Part shown: piece after piece, positions 1-7,783 of the stretch | How the letters are laid out: each line of letters opens with the position of its first letter | Position numbering within the stretch: the stretch's first letter is position 1 | From: a virus | Reading direction: 5' to 3' (one strand) | IMG/VR virus record: IMGVR_UViG_3300032246_000346 | Span: 1 to 64,000 of that record | DNA length: 64,000 bases | Program-made: the position numbers and the translations under genes | Notes under the pieces: model-generated | The model's database searches: none | What the model was told of the DNA's origin: nothing | What the model saw: only the letters and a program-made list of their open reading frames with translations

Positions 1-96
1 CAGAACAGAGCCGAGGATAATGCAAGGTTAATATTCAGAGCCGTTCATCAATCAATGGAGTTTGATAATTCTTTAAGAGGAGAAAACAATGTTTAG
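1..96 (+). CDS. 3' end of a gene cut by the window edge, unknown
   Basis: Frame 1 is open from base 1 to a TAG at 94-96 and encodes the last 31 residues of a protein (ends RGENNV). The Shine-Dalgarno of the next gene lies inside it and the two genes overlap by 8 bases, which is the packing style of the rest of the region. Too little is present to guess a function. Confidence 0.5.
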   Translation, partial: QNRAEDNARLIFRAVHQSMEFDNSLRGENNV

Positions 97-262
97 TATA
101 TTTGATATGTATTTGTTAGGTGGTTGTGCAGTTGCATTATTAGGTTGGTGCTTGTGCGTATGGTTTGACAAAGACAATCGGACAAAGCAACCAAGTGGTA
201 GGAATGTCTCAGAGTTTAACTTAAATTTAAAGAAAGGTAGAAAAAATGGAACAGAACATTAA
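89..262 (+). CDS. small membrane-anchored protein, unknown
   Basis: A 57-residue protein starts at ATG 89 behind an AAGAGGAG ribosome site at 74-81. Residues about 7-25 are hydrophobic (LLGGCAVALLGWCLCVW), giving one membrane segment near the N-terminus followed by a basic, polar tail. No family recognised. A degenerate copy of the repeated leader hairpin (181-209) lies inside the coding sequence. It overlaps the next gene by 17 bases. Confidence 0.6.
   Translation: MFSIFDMYLLGGCAVALLGWCLCVWFDKDNRTKQPSGRNVSEFNLNLKKGRKNGTEH
181..209 (+). repeat. leader hairpin element, degenerate copy 1
   Basis: GACA, AAGCA, ACC, AAGT, GGT, AGGAA, TGTC. Outer and inner pairs are kept but the stem is interrupted. 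It lies in the coding sequence of the 89-262 gene, 37 bases before ATG 246. The weakest member; it may be chance. Confidence 0.4.
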
Positions 263-500
263 CATGGTTCACAAAGTTAACGAAGCTAACCATACCTATC
301 AAGATATGCGTATAAAAGCTAAGCGCCGTATTAAACGCAAAGCATCACTCTTTGACATTGAACGCAGACGCAAAGAGTTTGAATTACAACGCACTCTTGG
401 TGTGGAAAGTTACAATGGCAAGAATGAAGTTATCTTTTGGGGTATGGTAACTGCTACCTTTTGGTGCGTGGTTGCATATCTTGTATGGGTATCTCTATGA
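246..500 (+). CDS. small protein with C-terminal membrane segment, unknown
   Basis: 84 residues. The first 60 are polar and very basic (KAKRRIKRKASLFDIERRRK), predicted helical; the last 22 are hydrophobic (IFWGMVTATFWCVVAYLVW), a C-terminal membrane anchor. No family recognised. The stop overlaps the next start in an ATGA arrangement (497-500). Bases 270-284 carry the repeated CACRAAGTTAACGAA motif. Confidence 0.6.
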   Translation: MEQNINMVHKVNEANHTYQDMRIKAKRRIKRKASLFDIERRRKEFELQRTLGVESYNGKNEVIFWGMVTATFWCVVAYLVWVSL

Positions 501-814
501 GAAAGAACCAATTTAGAGAGTATGTAGCCAATCAGCTAAAGAACTATCGCGTCAAGGACTTAGTAGATGTGATGGACGATGGCGAGATAGCCTCACTCTA
601 TCAGCAGATAACAAAGACTAAGTCTTGGGAAACTGAGCGCAGACTTATTGATTATGCAGTCATGGAGTTAGATAAGTTTAGATATAACTTGTATTGTGAA
701 AGACACTATGACGACTTGCTTATTGATAAGGCATGTATTGAGTGCCTAAGATGTGAGGACTTAGCTAGTATTGAGAGGAAGTATTATGTCAGACGCCCAA
801 CTAAAAATACTTAA
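497..814 (+). CDS. hypothetical protein
   Basis: 105 residues from ATG 497, which overlaps the preceding TGA (ATGA); an in-frame ATG at 437 lies deep inside the upstream gene and is unlikely. The protein is charged, predicted mostly helical, with a CIECLRC cluster near the C-terminus (two Cys pairs could bind metal, but there is no partner pair). Function unknown. Confidence 0.6.
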   Translation: MRKNQFREYVANQLKNYRVKDLVDVMDDGEIASLYQQITKTKSWETERRLIDYAVMELDKFRYNLYCERHYDDLLIDKACIECLRCEDLASIERKYYVRRPTKNT

Positions 815-1052
815 AGTCCACGAAGTTAACAAGACAGACATGGTGAAACGCTTTCTACTTGAGATGTTATTGACACATCAATGGGGGAACGAGTTTCATC
901 ATTTGCTGATAGAGTATGATGACGAGTCAACATCATTACATATATCTGATTACTTATACAAGATTGGTTTGTTAAGTTTGTGTGATGATGATACTGAATA
1001 TAAGTATGACATATCAGTTAAAGGGAGGAAGTATCTTGAGCAACGAAGTTAA
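786..1052 (+). CDS. hypothetical protein, possibly winged-helix-like
   Basis: 88 residues from ATG 786, preceded by GAGAGGA at 773-779; the in-frame extension to 771 lies in the preceding gene and is not needed. The ending, YKYDISVKGRKYLEQRS, resembles the last helix/wing of small winged-helix proteins, and the next gene product ends in a similar way (ELTNKGRNFLNKG), so the two may be distant paralogues. That is an inference from a short stretch. Bases 819-833 carry the GTTAAC-centred motif. Confidence 0.6.
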   Translation: MSDAQLKILKVHEVNKTDMVKRFLLEMLLTHQWGNEFHHLLIEYDDESTSLHISDYLYKIGLLSLCDDDTEYKYDISVKGRKYLEQRS

Positions 1053-1293
1053 CGAGATAGGTAGGTGGTATGAAAACCCTATGTATAAAGATGTTATGAC
1101 AAAGTATTTAACACAATGGTTGTTGCTAGGATACTATGAAGTGGACTATGTAAGTAGAGACGCCCATCTTTATATAAACTTTGCCCTAGACCAAGGCTAT
1201 GTAAAATTTATAGAGGGTAACAGTGCAGTCTTTAATTTAGAACTTACTAATAAAGGTAGAAATTTTTTAAACAAAGGAGAAACAAATGAGTAA
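1036..1293 (+). CDS. hypothetical protein, TTG start
   Basis: 85 residues if translation begins at TTG 1036, which sits 7 bases after a GGGAGG site (1023-1028) and gives a short overlap with the upstream stop. An alternative ATG at 982 has no ribosome site. The C-terminus (TNKGRNFLNKG) resembles that of the previous gene. Function unknown. Bases 1042-1056 carry the repeated GTTAAC motif. Confidence 0.55.
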   Translation: MSNEVNEIGRWYENPMYKDVMTKYLTQWLLLGYYEVDYVSRDAHLYINFALDQGYVKFIEGNSAVFNLELTNKGRNFLNKGETNE

Positions 1294-1534
1294 TAAAGTA
1301 ACAATATTAGTATCGTTACCCGATACACCATTATGTAACAGATTATTCTATGAAAACTTCTTAAAGGCTTGTGAAAATGCAGAAGTCCCTGTAAGATATG
1401 AATTGTATGAGTCGGACATATACCACGACCTCAATCTTGAGGCTCTAGATATAGAACGAAACAATACACTCACAGAACTTGAAGAAGAAATCTTAAACAA
1501 TGGTGCTTGTATCAATGGCACTTGCGAAGATTAA
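1286..1534 (+). CDS. hypothetical protein, acidic
   Basis: 82 residues from ATG 1286, preceded by AAAGGAGA. An acidic protein with a beta-strand start (VTILVSLPD) and a C-terminal pair of cysteines (ACINGTC). No family recognised. Confidence 0.65.
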   Translation: MSNKVTILVSLPDTPLCNRLFYENFLKACENAEVPVRYELYESDIYHDLNLEALDIERNNTLTELEEEILNNGACINGTCED

Positions 1535-1551
1535 TCACAAAGGAGAACCAA

Positions 1552-1590
1552 ATGAAACATTTCTATTTAGTAGGCTTTGCCACATTCTAA
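1552..1590 (+). CDS. 12-residue mini-ORF, possible leader peptide
   Basis: ATG 1552 sits 5 bases after AAAGGAGA and opens a 12-codon frame (MKHFYLVGFATF) ending at TAA 1588-1590. An inverted repeat ATAACC/GGTTAT (1589-1604) follows the stop at once, and the SleB-like gene begins 40 bases later. A strong ribosome site on so short a frame suggests either a leader peptide or the remnant of a gene. No function can be assigned. Confidence 0.35.
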   Translation: MKHFYLVGFATF

Positions 1591-1643
1591 TAACCTATTG
1601 GTTATAACTTAAACTCGTATAAACATATCTAAAGGAGGTCAGT

Positions 1644-2021
1644 ATGATTGACCAAGCATTAGCGTGTCTAGCTACAACCATATTTATGGAGAGTAGCGTA
1701 GAACCAATACAAGCACAGGTTGCAGTAGGTTATGTCTTGATGAGAAGGGCAGACTTCAAGCCACAGAATGTGTGTTATGAAATGAGGCGACCATATCAGT
1801 TTAGTTGGTATGGTGTAAGACAACCACCTCGTAATATAAACCCTTACTATTTAGTAATGGCAGAAATGATTATGAAGCAGTCCGTCAAAGACTATTCATA
1901 TGGTGCAACACACTTCCATGATGATAGCATTAAGAACCCATGGAAAATGAAACCCATTGTAAAATGGAGTCATATGATTTTTTATAAACAAGAGGAGAGT
2001 AGATATGCAAGTAACTATTAA
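1644..2021 (+). CDS. SleB-like cell wall hydrolase (Hydrolase_2 type)
   Basis: 125 residues behind a near-perfect AAGGAGGT site. The N-terminal part (ACLATTIFMESSVEPIQAQ) matches the start of the SleB/CwlJ hydrolase domain, in which the Glu (here E16) is the predicted catalytic acid; YQFSWY (51-56) and GATHFHDD (87-94) are two further family signatures. Such enzymes cut peptidoglycan glycan strands. No signal peptide is visible, so it would need a holin or act from the virion. It lies in the early block, far from the holin at 38110-38514. It overlaps the next gene by 17 bases. Confidence 0.8.
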   Translation: MIDQALACLATTIFMESSVEPIQAQVAVGYVLMRRADFKPQNVCYEMRRPYQFSWYGVRQPPRNINPYYLVMAEMIMKQSVKDYSYGATHFHDDSIKNPWKMKPIVKWSHMIFYKQEESRYASNY

Positions 2022-2247
2022 CTTAACAGACGACCAAGTAGATGAGGTATTACTTCATGGATTGAAAGATGGGTTTAGAATAAACCTTGAGTTCAAAGAT
2101 GAATCTAACTTCTATGAGATTAATCAAGCGTTCAGAACTTTGCTTGAGTATTACATGGGAGAAAAAGAATTTAATAAATTTATTAAACACTATCAAAAGA
2201 AAATTTACGATAGTAAGCGTTTAGTTGAGGCTAATAATGGACTTTGA
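2005..2247 (+). CDS. hypothetical protein
   Basis: 80 residues from ATG 2005, preceded by GAGGAGAG. Begins with a beta-strand-like segment (MQVTINLTDDQVDE), then helical and charged with several aromatic residues. Not recognised. Its last codons overlap the next small membrane ORF. Confidence 0.6.
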   Translation: MQVTINLTDDQVDEVLLHGLKDGFRINLEFKDESNFYEINQAFRTLLEYYMGEKEFNKFIKHYQKKIYDSKRLVEANNGL

Positions 2248-2356
2248 TAGAGCAATAGAATTAGTAGTTAACATCACGACCATTGTATGTATCATGTGGT
2301 TAGCTAAAGGTATGGTTATAGGTGCGATATGGCTACACCATTCACTCATGCAATAG
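2237..2356 (+). CDS. small membrane protein, 39 aa
   Basis: ATG 2237 opens a 39-residue frame overlapping the preceding stop by 11 bases. Residues about 9-32 (VVNITTIVCIMWLAKGMVIGAIW) form one membrane segment with a single lysine in the middle. Too short for family assignment; accepted because it fills a gap in a tightly packed run and its end overlaps the next start. Confidence 0.45.
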   Translation: MDFDRAIELVVNITTIVCIMWLAKGMVIGAIWLHHSLMQ

Positions 2357-2508
2357 TTGACGATATGGGCGACATCATACGCAAGTATAGGTGGAGTGCC
2401 AAAGAGGCTAAGTGGCATAAAGAACAAGGGAGTAATGTCATTAAGCTAGAGGTAGTTAAAGAAGTTAAAGAAGATGTATTTGAATTAGTTGGGGAGTGTT
2501 TGTTTTAA
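2329..2508 (+). CDS. hypothetical protein, 59 aa
   Basis: ATG 2329 opens a 59-residue frame that ends at TAA 2506-2508, the A of which begins the next ATG (TAATG). The product is polar with a helical, lysine/glutamate-rich second half (KLEVVKEVKEDVFEL). It overlaps the upstream membrane ORF by 28 bases. No family recognised. Confidence 0.45.
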   Translation: MATPFTHAIVDDMGDIIRKYRWSAKEAKWHKEQGSNVIKLEVVKEVKEDVFELVGECLF

Positions 2509-2696
2509 TGTATTCCAAGTTAGATGATAATAAGTTAGCCCACAAAGTTAACGAATTGCTACGGAGTAATCCGTCTATCACACAGAAAGATGTGTGTAGT
2601 AAATTGATTACTAATTGGCATAGACTTAAATACTTAGAACAACAAGGACTCATTAAACTTAACAGGAGGTTTGCAGATGTCGCAAAAAGTATTTAA
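2508..2696 (+). CDS. small predicted HTH protein
   Basis: 62 residues from ATG 2508, which is coupled to the upstream stop (TAATG); an in-frame ATG at 2496 is less likely. The order of helices, with the phrase NPSITQKDVCSKLITNWHRL followed by EQQGLIKL, fits a small winged helix-turn-helix domain. Direct DNA binding is inferred from the pattern only. Bases 2541-2555 carry the repeated GTTAAC motif. Confidence 0.5.
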   Translation: MYSKLDDNKLAHKVNELLRSNPSITQKDVCSKLITNWHRLKYLEQQGLIKLNRRFADVAKSI

Positions 2697-2913
2697 TGCG
2701 TTTGCAGATAGCGCAAATTTATTATGCGTTAAATGTGGTAGTGATGTAGATATAAAGAGATGGACTCTTGGCTATCATGTATGTCTTGAGTGTGGCGAGG
2801 CAGAGGCTCGGTCATACAAGCATACGATTGTGCCAATGCCGAAGTCAAATTATATTGTCGTGACGGATTTAGAATTGTTGAAAGGTCTAAATTCATCGCA
2901 CAAAAGTAAATAA
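2677..2913 (+). CDS. zinc-ribbon protein
   Basis: 78 residues from ATG 2677, 7 bases after AGGAGG (2664-2669). Two CxxC knuckles, C17/C20 and C36/C39, are separated by 15 residues, the pattern of a zinc ribbon. The tail has a conserved look (PMPKSNYIVVTD). Similar small zinc proteins are frequent among phage early genes; partner and role unknown. A promoter for the next unit starts 18 bases after its stop. Confidence 0.7.
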   Translation: MSQKVFNAFADSANLLCVKCGSDVDIKRWTLGYHVCLECGEAEARSYKHTIVPMPKSNYIVVTDLELLKGLNSSHKSK

Positions 2914-2930
2914 TTTTTTTGCACAATAAC

Positions 2931-2959
2931 TTGACATTGTCAATTCGTTATGCTATACT
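2931..2959 (+). promoter_or_regulatory. sigma70-type promoter with palindromic -35
   Basis: TTGACA (2931-2936), 17 bases, TATACT (2954-2959). The -35 is part of the 11-bp palindrome TGACATTGTCA, also found intact or nearly so at 16293 and 63156. The expected start near 2966 would give an 83-base leader carrying the hairpin element at 2999-3031. Confidence 0.8.
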
Positions 2960-2998
2960 ATTATTTCAGTAGTAGAAGTTATGTAGTTTTTATCAACC

Positions 2999-3031
2999 GA
3001 CAAACTTACCACTTGGTAAGAATGTCTTTTT
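2999..3031 (+). repeat. leader hairpin element, copy 2
   Basis: GACA, CTTACC, ACTT loop, GGTAAG, TGTC, then five T's. The stem is perfect apart from one internal AA/AA pair. It starts about 33 bases after the predicted transcription start and ends 17 bases before GTG 3049. Compared with the copies at 6931 and 10011, the second stem pair changes from C-G to T-A on both sides, a compensating change. Confidence 0.8.
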
Positions 3032-3048
3032 AACTGAGGAGAAACATC

Positions 3049-3477
3049 GTGAAAGAAATATTTGCAAACGAACAAGAAAAGGCAACATTACTGACGCAGT
3101 TAAATCTGCTAGGTGCAAAGAGAGTGGTAGTAGAGTTTCAAGGTGGTGGTGATGATGGACAAGTTGATGGTGTTTATCTATACGACCAAAATGATGATGA
3201 TATTGATGTGCCTAACGATATGATTGCATGGACAACCCAAACATATGGTGGACAAGAGGCAGAGTCAAAACAAACCAAGTTAGTAGATGCCCTAGAGGAC
3301 TTATGCAGTCGTGCATTAGATAACACAGGGCTTGATTGGTATAACAATGACGGAGGTCAAGGTAATCTAACGATTGACTTTAAAGAAAATCCACCAAGCA
3401 TTAAGTTAAATGTGGGTATCAATCATAGAACCACAGAAGACTATGAATATGATTTGAATGATGAGGAGGACGAATAA
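3049..3477 (+). CDS. DUF6878-like protein
   Basis: 142 residues from GTG 3049, preceded by GAGGAGA. The layout matches what I know of DUF6878: a strand-rich start containing GGGDDGQVDGV, a middle LEDLCSRALDNTGLDWYNNDG, and an acidic C-terminus (NDEEDE). Function of the family is unknown. It is the first gene after the 2931 promoter and is coupled by one base (TAATG) to a DUF6915-like gene. Confidence 0.7.
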   Translation: MKEIFANEQEKATLLTQLNLLGAKRVVVEFQGGGDDGQVDGVYLYDQNDDDIDVPNDMIAWTTQTYGGQEAESKQTKLVDALEDLCSRALDNTGLDWYNNDGGQGNLTIDFKENPPSIKLNVGINHRTTEDYEYDLNDEEDE

Positions 3478-3818
3478 TGAATACTCATTACCATTCTAAA
3501 ACATCTGTAAAGAAGTGGGGAGGTGTTGAAGCTGACTATCAACCTATCCACGATTGGTTTGATGCAACCAAAGAATGTTTTGCTGATGCAAGACACAGGG
3601 CAATTCGTCATCACTCACAAGGTATCTTTGAATGTGAAAGACAATTTGGATTATTTATTGTGAATAGTGATGGCAGAGAAGTTCCTGTAAGACTTATAGG
3701 TGAACAACATGTTAAAGAGGATTGTGGTGGGTGGATACCTAGCCTACAAGATTGGCTTGAAAACATGAAGTTTGTTAGTTGGATGAACAGAGGTTATGAC
3801 TTGAAAGAGGGAGAATAA
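3477..3818 (+). CDS. DUF6915-like protein
   Basis: 113 residues; ATG 3477 overlaps the previous stop. The opening (NTHYHSKTSVKKWGG, PIHDWFD) and the segments ADARHRAIRHHSQGIFECE and RLIGEQHVKEDCGG match my memory of DUF6915. Many His, Asp and Glu residues suggest a metal site (inferred). No known function; translational coupling to the DUF6878-like gene suggests they act together. Confidence 0.7.
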   Translation: MNTHYHSKTSVKKWGGVEADYQPIHDWFDATKECFADARHRAIRHHSQGIFECERQFGLFIVNSDGREVPVRLIGEQHVKEDCGGWIPSLQDWLENMKFVSWMNRGYDLKEGE

Positions 3819-3820
3819 AA

Positions 3821-4690
3821 ATGGGATTTCATATCAATGTTTATAATATGCGCCGTATAGGTAATTATACTGAGGCGCAAGAGTATTTTAAAAATACTAA
3901 AGCAGTTCGTGGAGAGAACCAATCAGTTCGTAGATTAGGTGATAGATACGAGAAAGAGAAATGGTTAAGACAAGAAATACAAGATGGTGTTGAAGTATAT
4001 GTTGCAGGATATTATGACACCGACTTGGTTAGATATTATCCAACACACAAAGAGATAACGCTAGGTGGTTACCCATCTATAAGCACAGAATACTTTGTTG
4101 GTTATATGGGTAATGTGACAATGTATTCATTTGAACATAAGAAGTATGTTCCTACACCATTCACAAGACACCCTATGGTTAAGAACAATCAGATTGAATG
4201 TTACATATGGTTAGAAGGACAACCAAGACATATGAATTCACGCGATTGGTATGCTATTGGTTATGATAACAAACCTTTATATCCCGAGCAGTTTGAAGAG
4301 CCTGTTAAGTATAAGTTTGATGCTAGTCAAATGCGTGAATTGCGTAAGCCTTACAAAACATTTTTAAAATACGCAGACACTATGTTAAAACTAACTAACA
4401 ATGAAGGTGTAGAAAATGATGATAAGTTAAATCAAGAGACACTACCATATACTCAATACAAAGAGTATGAAGGTGTGCTTAACTTACTATCTGATGAAAG
4501 TAAAACCTATCAAGCATACTACTATGCAATAAAACGAACACAGCATAGACATTGGGTCTCAGGTGGTGGACATAAGTATCATGTCAACATAGGTATGGTT
4601 AAGAGATGGCTAGACAAAATGATTAAGTTAGAAAATCCACAAGTTTTAGTAGAAGTAATTAAACCAACCGACAAACTTACCAATCAGTAG
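3821..4690 (+). CDS. hypothetical protein
   Basis: 289 residues from ATG 3821 behind GAGGGAGAA. Rich in Tyr, Lys and Arg; no motif I recognise. Its stop (4688-4690) lies inside the third copy of the leader hairpin, which begins within its last codons. Confidence 0.65.
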   Translation: MGFHINVYNMRRIGNYTEAQEYFKNTKAVRGENQSVRRLGDRYEKEKWLRQEIQDGVEVYVAGYYDTDLVRYYPTHKEITLGGYPSISTEYFVGYMGNVTMYSFEHKKYVPTPFTRHPMVKNNQIECYIWLEGQPRHMNSRDWYAIGYDNKPLYPEQFEEPVKYKFDASQMRELRKPYKTFLKYADTMLKLTNNEGVENDDKLNQETLPYTQYKEYEGVLNLLSDESKTYQAYYYAIKRTQHRHWVSGGGHKYHVNIGMVKRWLDKMIKLENPQVLVEVIKPTDKLTNQ

Positions 4691-4703
4691 GAATGTCTTT
4701 TTT
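4670..4703 (+). repeat. leader hairpin element, copy 3
   Basis: GACA, CTTACC, AATC, AGTAGG, TGTC, then six T's, with a weaker stem than the other intergenic copies. It spans the stop of the upstream gene and ends 14 bases before ATG 4718, with the AAGGAGA ribosome site right after the T-run. Confidence 0.7.
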
Positions 4704-4717
4704 AAGGAGAGAGTAAA

Positions 4718-5764
4718 ATGCAACAAGAAATTAGTTTGAAACAAGCAGAAGAGTTAATTGCAACAATAGGTCGTGATGTAACAGTTCATATGCGTGGACA
4801 ACCTGGAATTGGTAAGTCATCTATCCTCAAGTCTTTGAGTGCAAGATTTCCTACCCACATACCTGTGTATATTGACTGCGCAGACTTAGATTTAGGTGAC
4901 TTAGCTATGCCTGCCATGAACCATGAAACAAAGACCACAACATTCTATCCGAATGAAAGGTTTGCAATACATGATGATAAGCCTGTCATCATTATGCTTG
5001 ACGAGATTACGAAAGCTAGTGAGCCTGTCAAGAATATGTTATTGCCTGTCATGTTAGAGAGACGACTAGGTGCAGTTAAGTTTCACCCAGACTCTATCGT
5101 CTATTCAACAGGCAACCTAACAACAGATGGTGTCGGCGATACAATGAAAGCCCATGCCAAGAATAGATTGACTTCCGTTACCATACGCAATCCTAATGAT
5201 GACGAGTGGATTAATTGGGGTGTAGACAACGGCATAGCGCCAGAGGTATTGGCTTGGGTTAAACAATTCCCCCATGCACTAGCGTGTTATACAGATGACT
5301 CACAGAAAGAAAATATGTATATCTACAATCCTCGTAAGCAACAAGATGCGTTTGTATCACCTCGTTCGTTAGAGAAGGCATCACATATCGTTAAGAATAG
5401 ACACACACTTGGTGAGGATACTACTATGGTCGCACTCACAGGCACGATTGGTGAGTCAGCCTCGCGTGATATGTCTGCATACTTCAGTCTAGCTGATGGC
5501 TTACCAACTAAGGAGAGTATCTATAACAAACCTAATGAAGCCAATGTCCCTAGCGACCCGTCAGCAAGAGTTATCTTAGTAATGCGAGAACTCATGACAA
5601 TCACAGAGCAACATATGGACGCGTGGTTAACATACTTACAACGACTACCTATGGAAATCCAAGCGTTGTTTGCAGTTAACATCATGGCATCATCACGCAA
5701 ACAGGTAGCCGCGACCAATAAAACATTCATTGATTGGGCAGTTAAGAATAACCAATACTTCTAG
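4718..5764 (+). CDS. MoxR-type AAA+ ATPase
   Basis: 348 residues. Walker A GQPGIGKS (27-34) and Walker B IIMLDE (91-96) mark an AAA+ ATPase; the context PGIGKSSILKSL and the downstream partner fit the MoxR group, which remodels protein complexes together with VWA-domain proteins. ATG 4718 has AAGGAGA upstream. It is followed 8 bases later by the VWA protein, the usual pairing. Known for the family: ATP-driven chaperone-like activity; the substrate in this phage is unknown. Confidence 0.85.
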   Translation: MQQEISLKQAEELIATIGRDVTVHMRGQPGIGKSSILKSLSARFPTHIPVYIDCADLDLGDLAMPAMNHETKTTTFYPNERFAIHDDKPVIIMLDEITKASEPVKNMLLPVMLERRLGAVKFHPDSIVYSTGNLTTDGVGDTMKAHAKNRLTSVTIRNPNDDEWINWGVDNGIAPEVLAWVKQFPHALACYTDDSQKENMYIYNPRKQQDAFVSPRSLEKASHIVKNRHTLGEDTTMVALTGTIGESASRDMSAYFSLADGLPTKESIYNKPNEANVPSDPSARVILVMRELMTITEQHMDAWLTYLQRLPMEIQALFAVNIMASSRKQVAATNKTFIDWAVKNNQYF

Positions 5765-5772
5765 GAGGGTAT

Positions 5773-6924
5773 ATGGCACTAACAAGTGAACAAAGAGTCA
5801 CGAAGTCCCACATAGCGATAATGCGTAGCAAAGAATTCTGTATGTTTGCAGGCGTGTTATCGGTGGGCAAGGTAATGTTTTCAGATGAGATACCTACGGC
5901 ATGCACCAATGGTCGTGATGTTATCTACAATACTGACTTCATTAAAACATTAGACGATAGAGAATTAAACTTTGTCGTCTTACATGAAGCGTTGCATAAA
6001 GTCTATCAGCATATGCACCTATGGAAAAAGCTATGGAAAGAAAATCCTATGCTTGCGAACATGGCGGCTGACTATGTTGTTAACTATGCAATACATGAAG
6101 CTGATGAACATAATAATATTACCAAACGACCAGACTCAGCATTGTTTGACTTAGCATACAAAGGTATGACTACAAAACAAATCTTTGATATGCTCAAGAA
6201 GGATAGTGATTATGTCAAACAACAAGGTGGTCATGACTCACATGATTGGGAAGGCGCTGAACAATTATCTGATGAGGAAGTTAAAGAGACTGCCAAGCAG
6301 ATAGACCAAGCGTTGCGACAAGGTGAGATTATTCGTGGCAAGATGAATGGTAATAAGAATAGAAGTGTTACCGAGATACTTGAACCTAAGGTAGATTGGC
6401 GCGAGCAGTTGCGTGAGTTTGTTAATTCGACTTGTTGTAACAAAGATAAGACTACATGGAAACGACCACACAAGCGTTTCTTAGGTCAAGACATCTACAT
6501 GCCTAGCATGATAGGTGAGTCAATAGGCAAAGTTGTTGTCGGTATAGATACATCGGGGTCTATTGGAGATAGAGAGTTATCGGAGTTTTTAACCGAAGTT
6601 GTAGCTATATGTGATGAGGTATCCCCATCTAGTATAGAGTTGTTGTATTGGGATACTCATGTTGCAGGACATGAGACATACAATCAAGGTGATTACAAAG
6701 CCTTAGTTCAGTCAACCAAACCTGCAGGGGGTGGTGGCACTCATGTTGGGTGTGTTAATCAGTATATCAAAGATAAACGCATTGAACCCGAAGCTATCAT
6801 CATATTAACAGATGGTTATGTGGAAAATGATTTTGGTGGTAGTTGGGATTACCCTACACTATGGGCTATCACAACCAAACATATCACATCACCACATGGT
6901 AAGACTATACATATTGTAGATTAA
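5773..6924 (+). CDS. metallopeptidase-like plus VWA protein (DUF2201 type)
   Basis: 383 residues behind AGGAGGG. The N-terminal half holds HEALH (71-75), a zinc-metallopeptidase HExxH. The C-terminal half is a von Willebrand A domain with an intact MIDAS: DTSGS (259-263), the Thr in GGGGTH (323) and TDG (346-348). This architecture matches DUF2201 putative metallopeptidases, which pair with MoxR ATPases. It is likely the adaptor that delivers a target to the ATPase encoded just upstream. Whether the HExxH is active is unknown. Confidence 0.85.
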   Translation: MALTSEQRVTKSHIAIMRSKEFCMFAGVLSVGKVMFSDEIPTACTNGRDVIYNTDFIKTLDDRELNFVVLHEALHKVYQHMHLWKKLWKENPMLANMAADYVVNYAIHEADEHNNITKRPDSALFDLAYKGMTTKQIFDMLKKDSDYVKQQGGHDSHDWEGAEQLSDEEVKETAKQIDQALRQGEIIRGKMNGNKNRSVTEILEPKVDWREQLREFVNSTCCNKDKTTWKRPHKRFLGQDIYMPSMIGESIGKVVVGIDTSGSIGDRELSEFLTEVVAICDEVSPSSIELLYWDTHVAGHETYNQGDYKALVQSTKPAGGGGTHVGCVNQYIKDKRIEPEAIIILTDGYVENDFGGSWDYPTLWAITTKHITSPHGKTIHIVD

Positions 6925-6930
6925 TAACCC

Positions 6931-6960
6931 GACATTCCTACCATTCGGTAGGATTGTCTT
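6931..6960 (+). repeat. leader hairpin element, copy 4
   Basis: GACA, T, TCCTACC, ATTC loop, GGTAGGA, T, TGTC, then TT. A strong 7+4 bp stem. It begins 6 bases after the VWA stop and ends 19 bases before ATG 6980. The T-run is short, so termination is less convincing here than at 10011. Confidence 0.8.
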
Positions 6961-6979
6961 AACTTTGAGGATAAATAAA

Positions 6980-7510
6980 ATGGCAACATATATTAGAAAT
7001 GAAATAGCACAGTATTCAGATATAACAATGAAGATAAATTTTAATAAGTTTAGCGATAGACAGATTAAAAACATTCTTAAGCAAATGAGAAATGGGGCAA
7101 TATCTTATGGGCATTCGGCTACAACAACTGTAGCGAAATGGTTGCTTGGAAAATACCCTATGCCTCACTTTAGATACGATAGTTATTATATCAAATGGGT
7201 AAATTTGCCCAACGGTCATCCTTTCTTTTCTAAACTTAAAGAAGCAGCGGCGTTAACAAAATTAAAGTCTGATTTATCTAAATGGGAAGTAGATAATTTA
7301 GATTTAGCAATTAAATCAGCTGATGAAAGCAGAACAACAGATGAGGTAAGAATATATAACTTTGATAAACATAATATTAAGACGCTTAAAAAACACATAA
7401 AAATAGATGTTGTAATAGATGGTGAACTCAAAGACTTTTTAGATAAGCTGGAAAGACGAGAGATAGGCGCAATAGATGTAGACTTTAAAGATTTTGCAGA
7501 CAGGTATTAA
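6980..7510 (+). CDS. hypothetical protein
   Basis: 176 residues from ATG 6980 with GAGGAT just upstream; an in-frame TTG at 6965 lies in that site and is unlikely. Basic, helical and polar; contains SYGHSATTTVAKWLLGKYPM. No family recognised. Confidence 0.65.
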   Translation: MATYIRNEIAQYSDITMKINFNKFSDRQIKNILKQMRNGAISYGHSATTTVAKWLLGKYPMPHFRYDSYYIKWVNLPNGHPFFSKLKEAAALTKLKSDLSKWEVDNLDLAIKSADESRTTDEVRIYNFDKHNIKTLKKHIKIDVVIDGELKDFLDKLERREIGAIDVDFKDFADRY

Positions 7511-7527
7511 ACTAAAGGAGAAATAAC

Positions 7528-7782
7528 ATGGCTAAACCTAAAAGCGTAACAATATTATCTTGTAAATTTAGCACGGTTATATCAGTCCGTGACCACAATA
7601 ATGAAGAGTATCGCATGGATTATGGGGCTTTTCACGATGTATTGATGGAATTGGTAGATACCGATTGGTTTAAAGATAAGAAAGTGAAATGGAAATACAA
7701 GCGTTTGAATTATGAGGAGACATACAAGCACTTATTGTATCACCCTGCAATACATAAGCTTATTAACATAAAGGAGAACTAA
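7528..7782 (+). CDS. hypothetical protein
   Basis: 84 residues behind AAAGGAGAA. Strand-rich N-terminus (VTILSCKFSTVISVRDH) and a helical, aromatic and basic C-terminus. Not recognised. One base separates its stop from the next ATG. Confidence 0.65.
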   Translation: MAKPKSVTILSCKFSTVISVRDHNNEEYRMDYGAFHDVLMELVDTDWFKDKKVKWKYKRLNYEETYKHLLYHPAIHKLINIKEN

Positions 7783-7783
7783 A

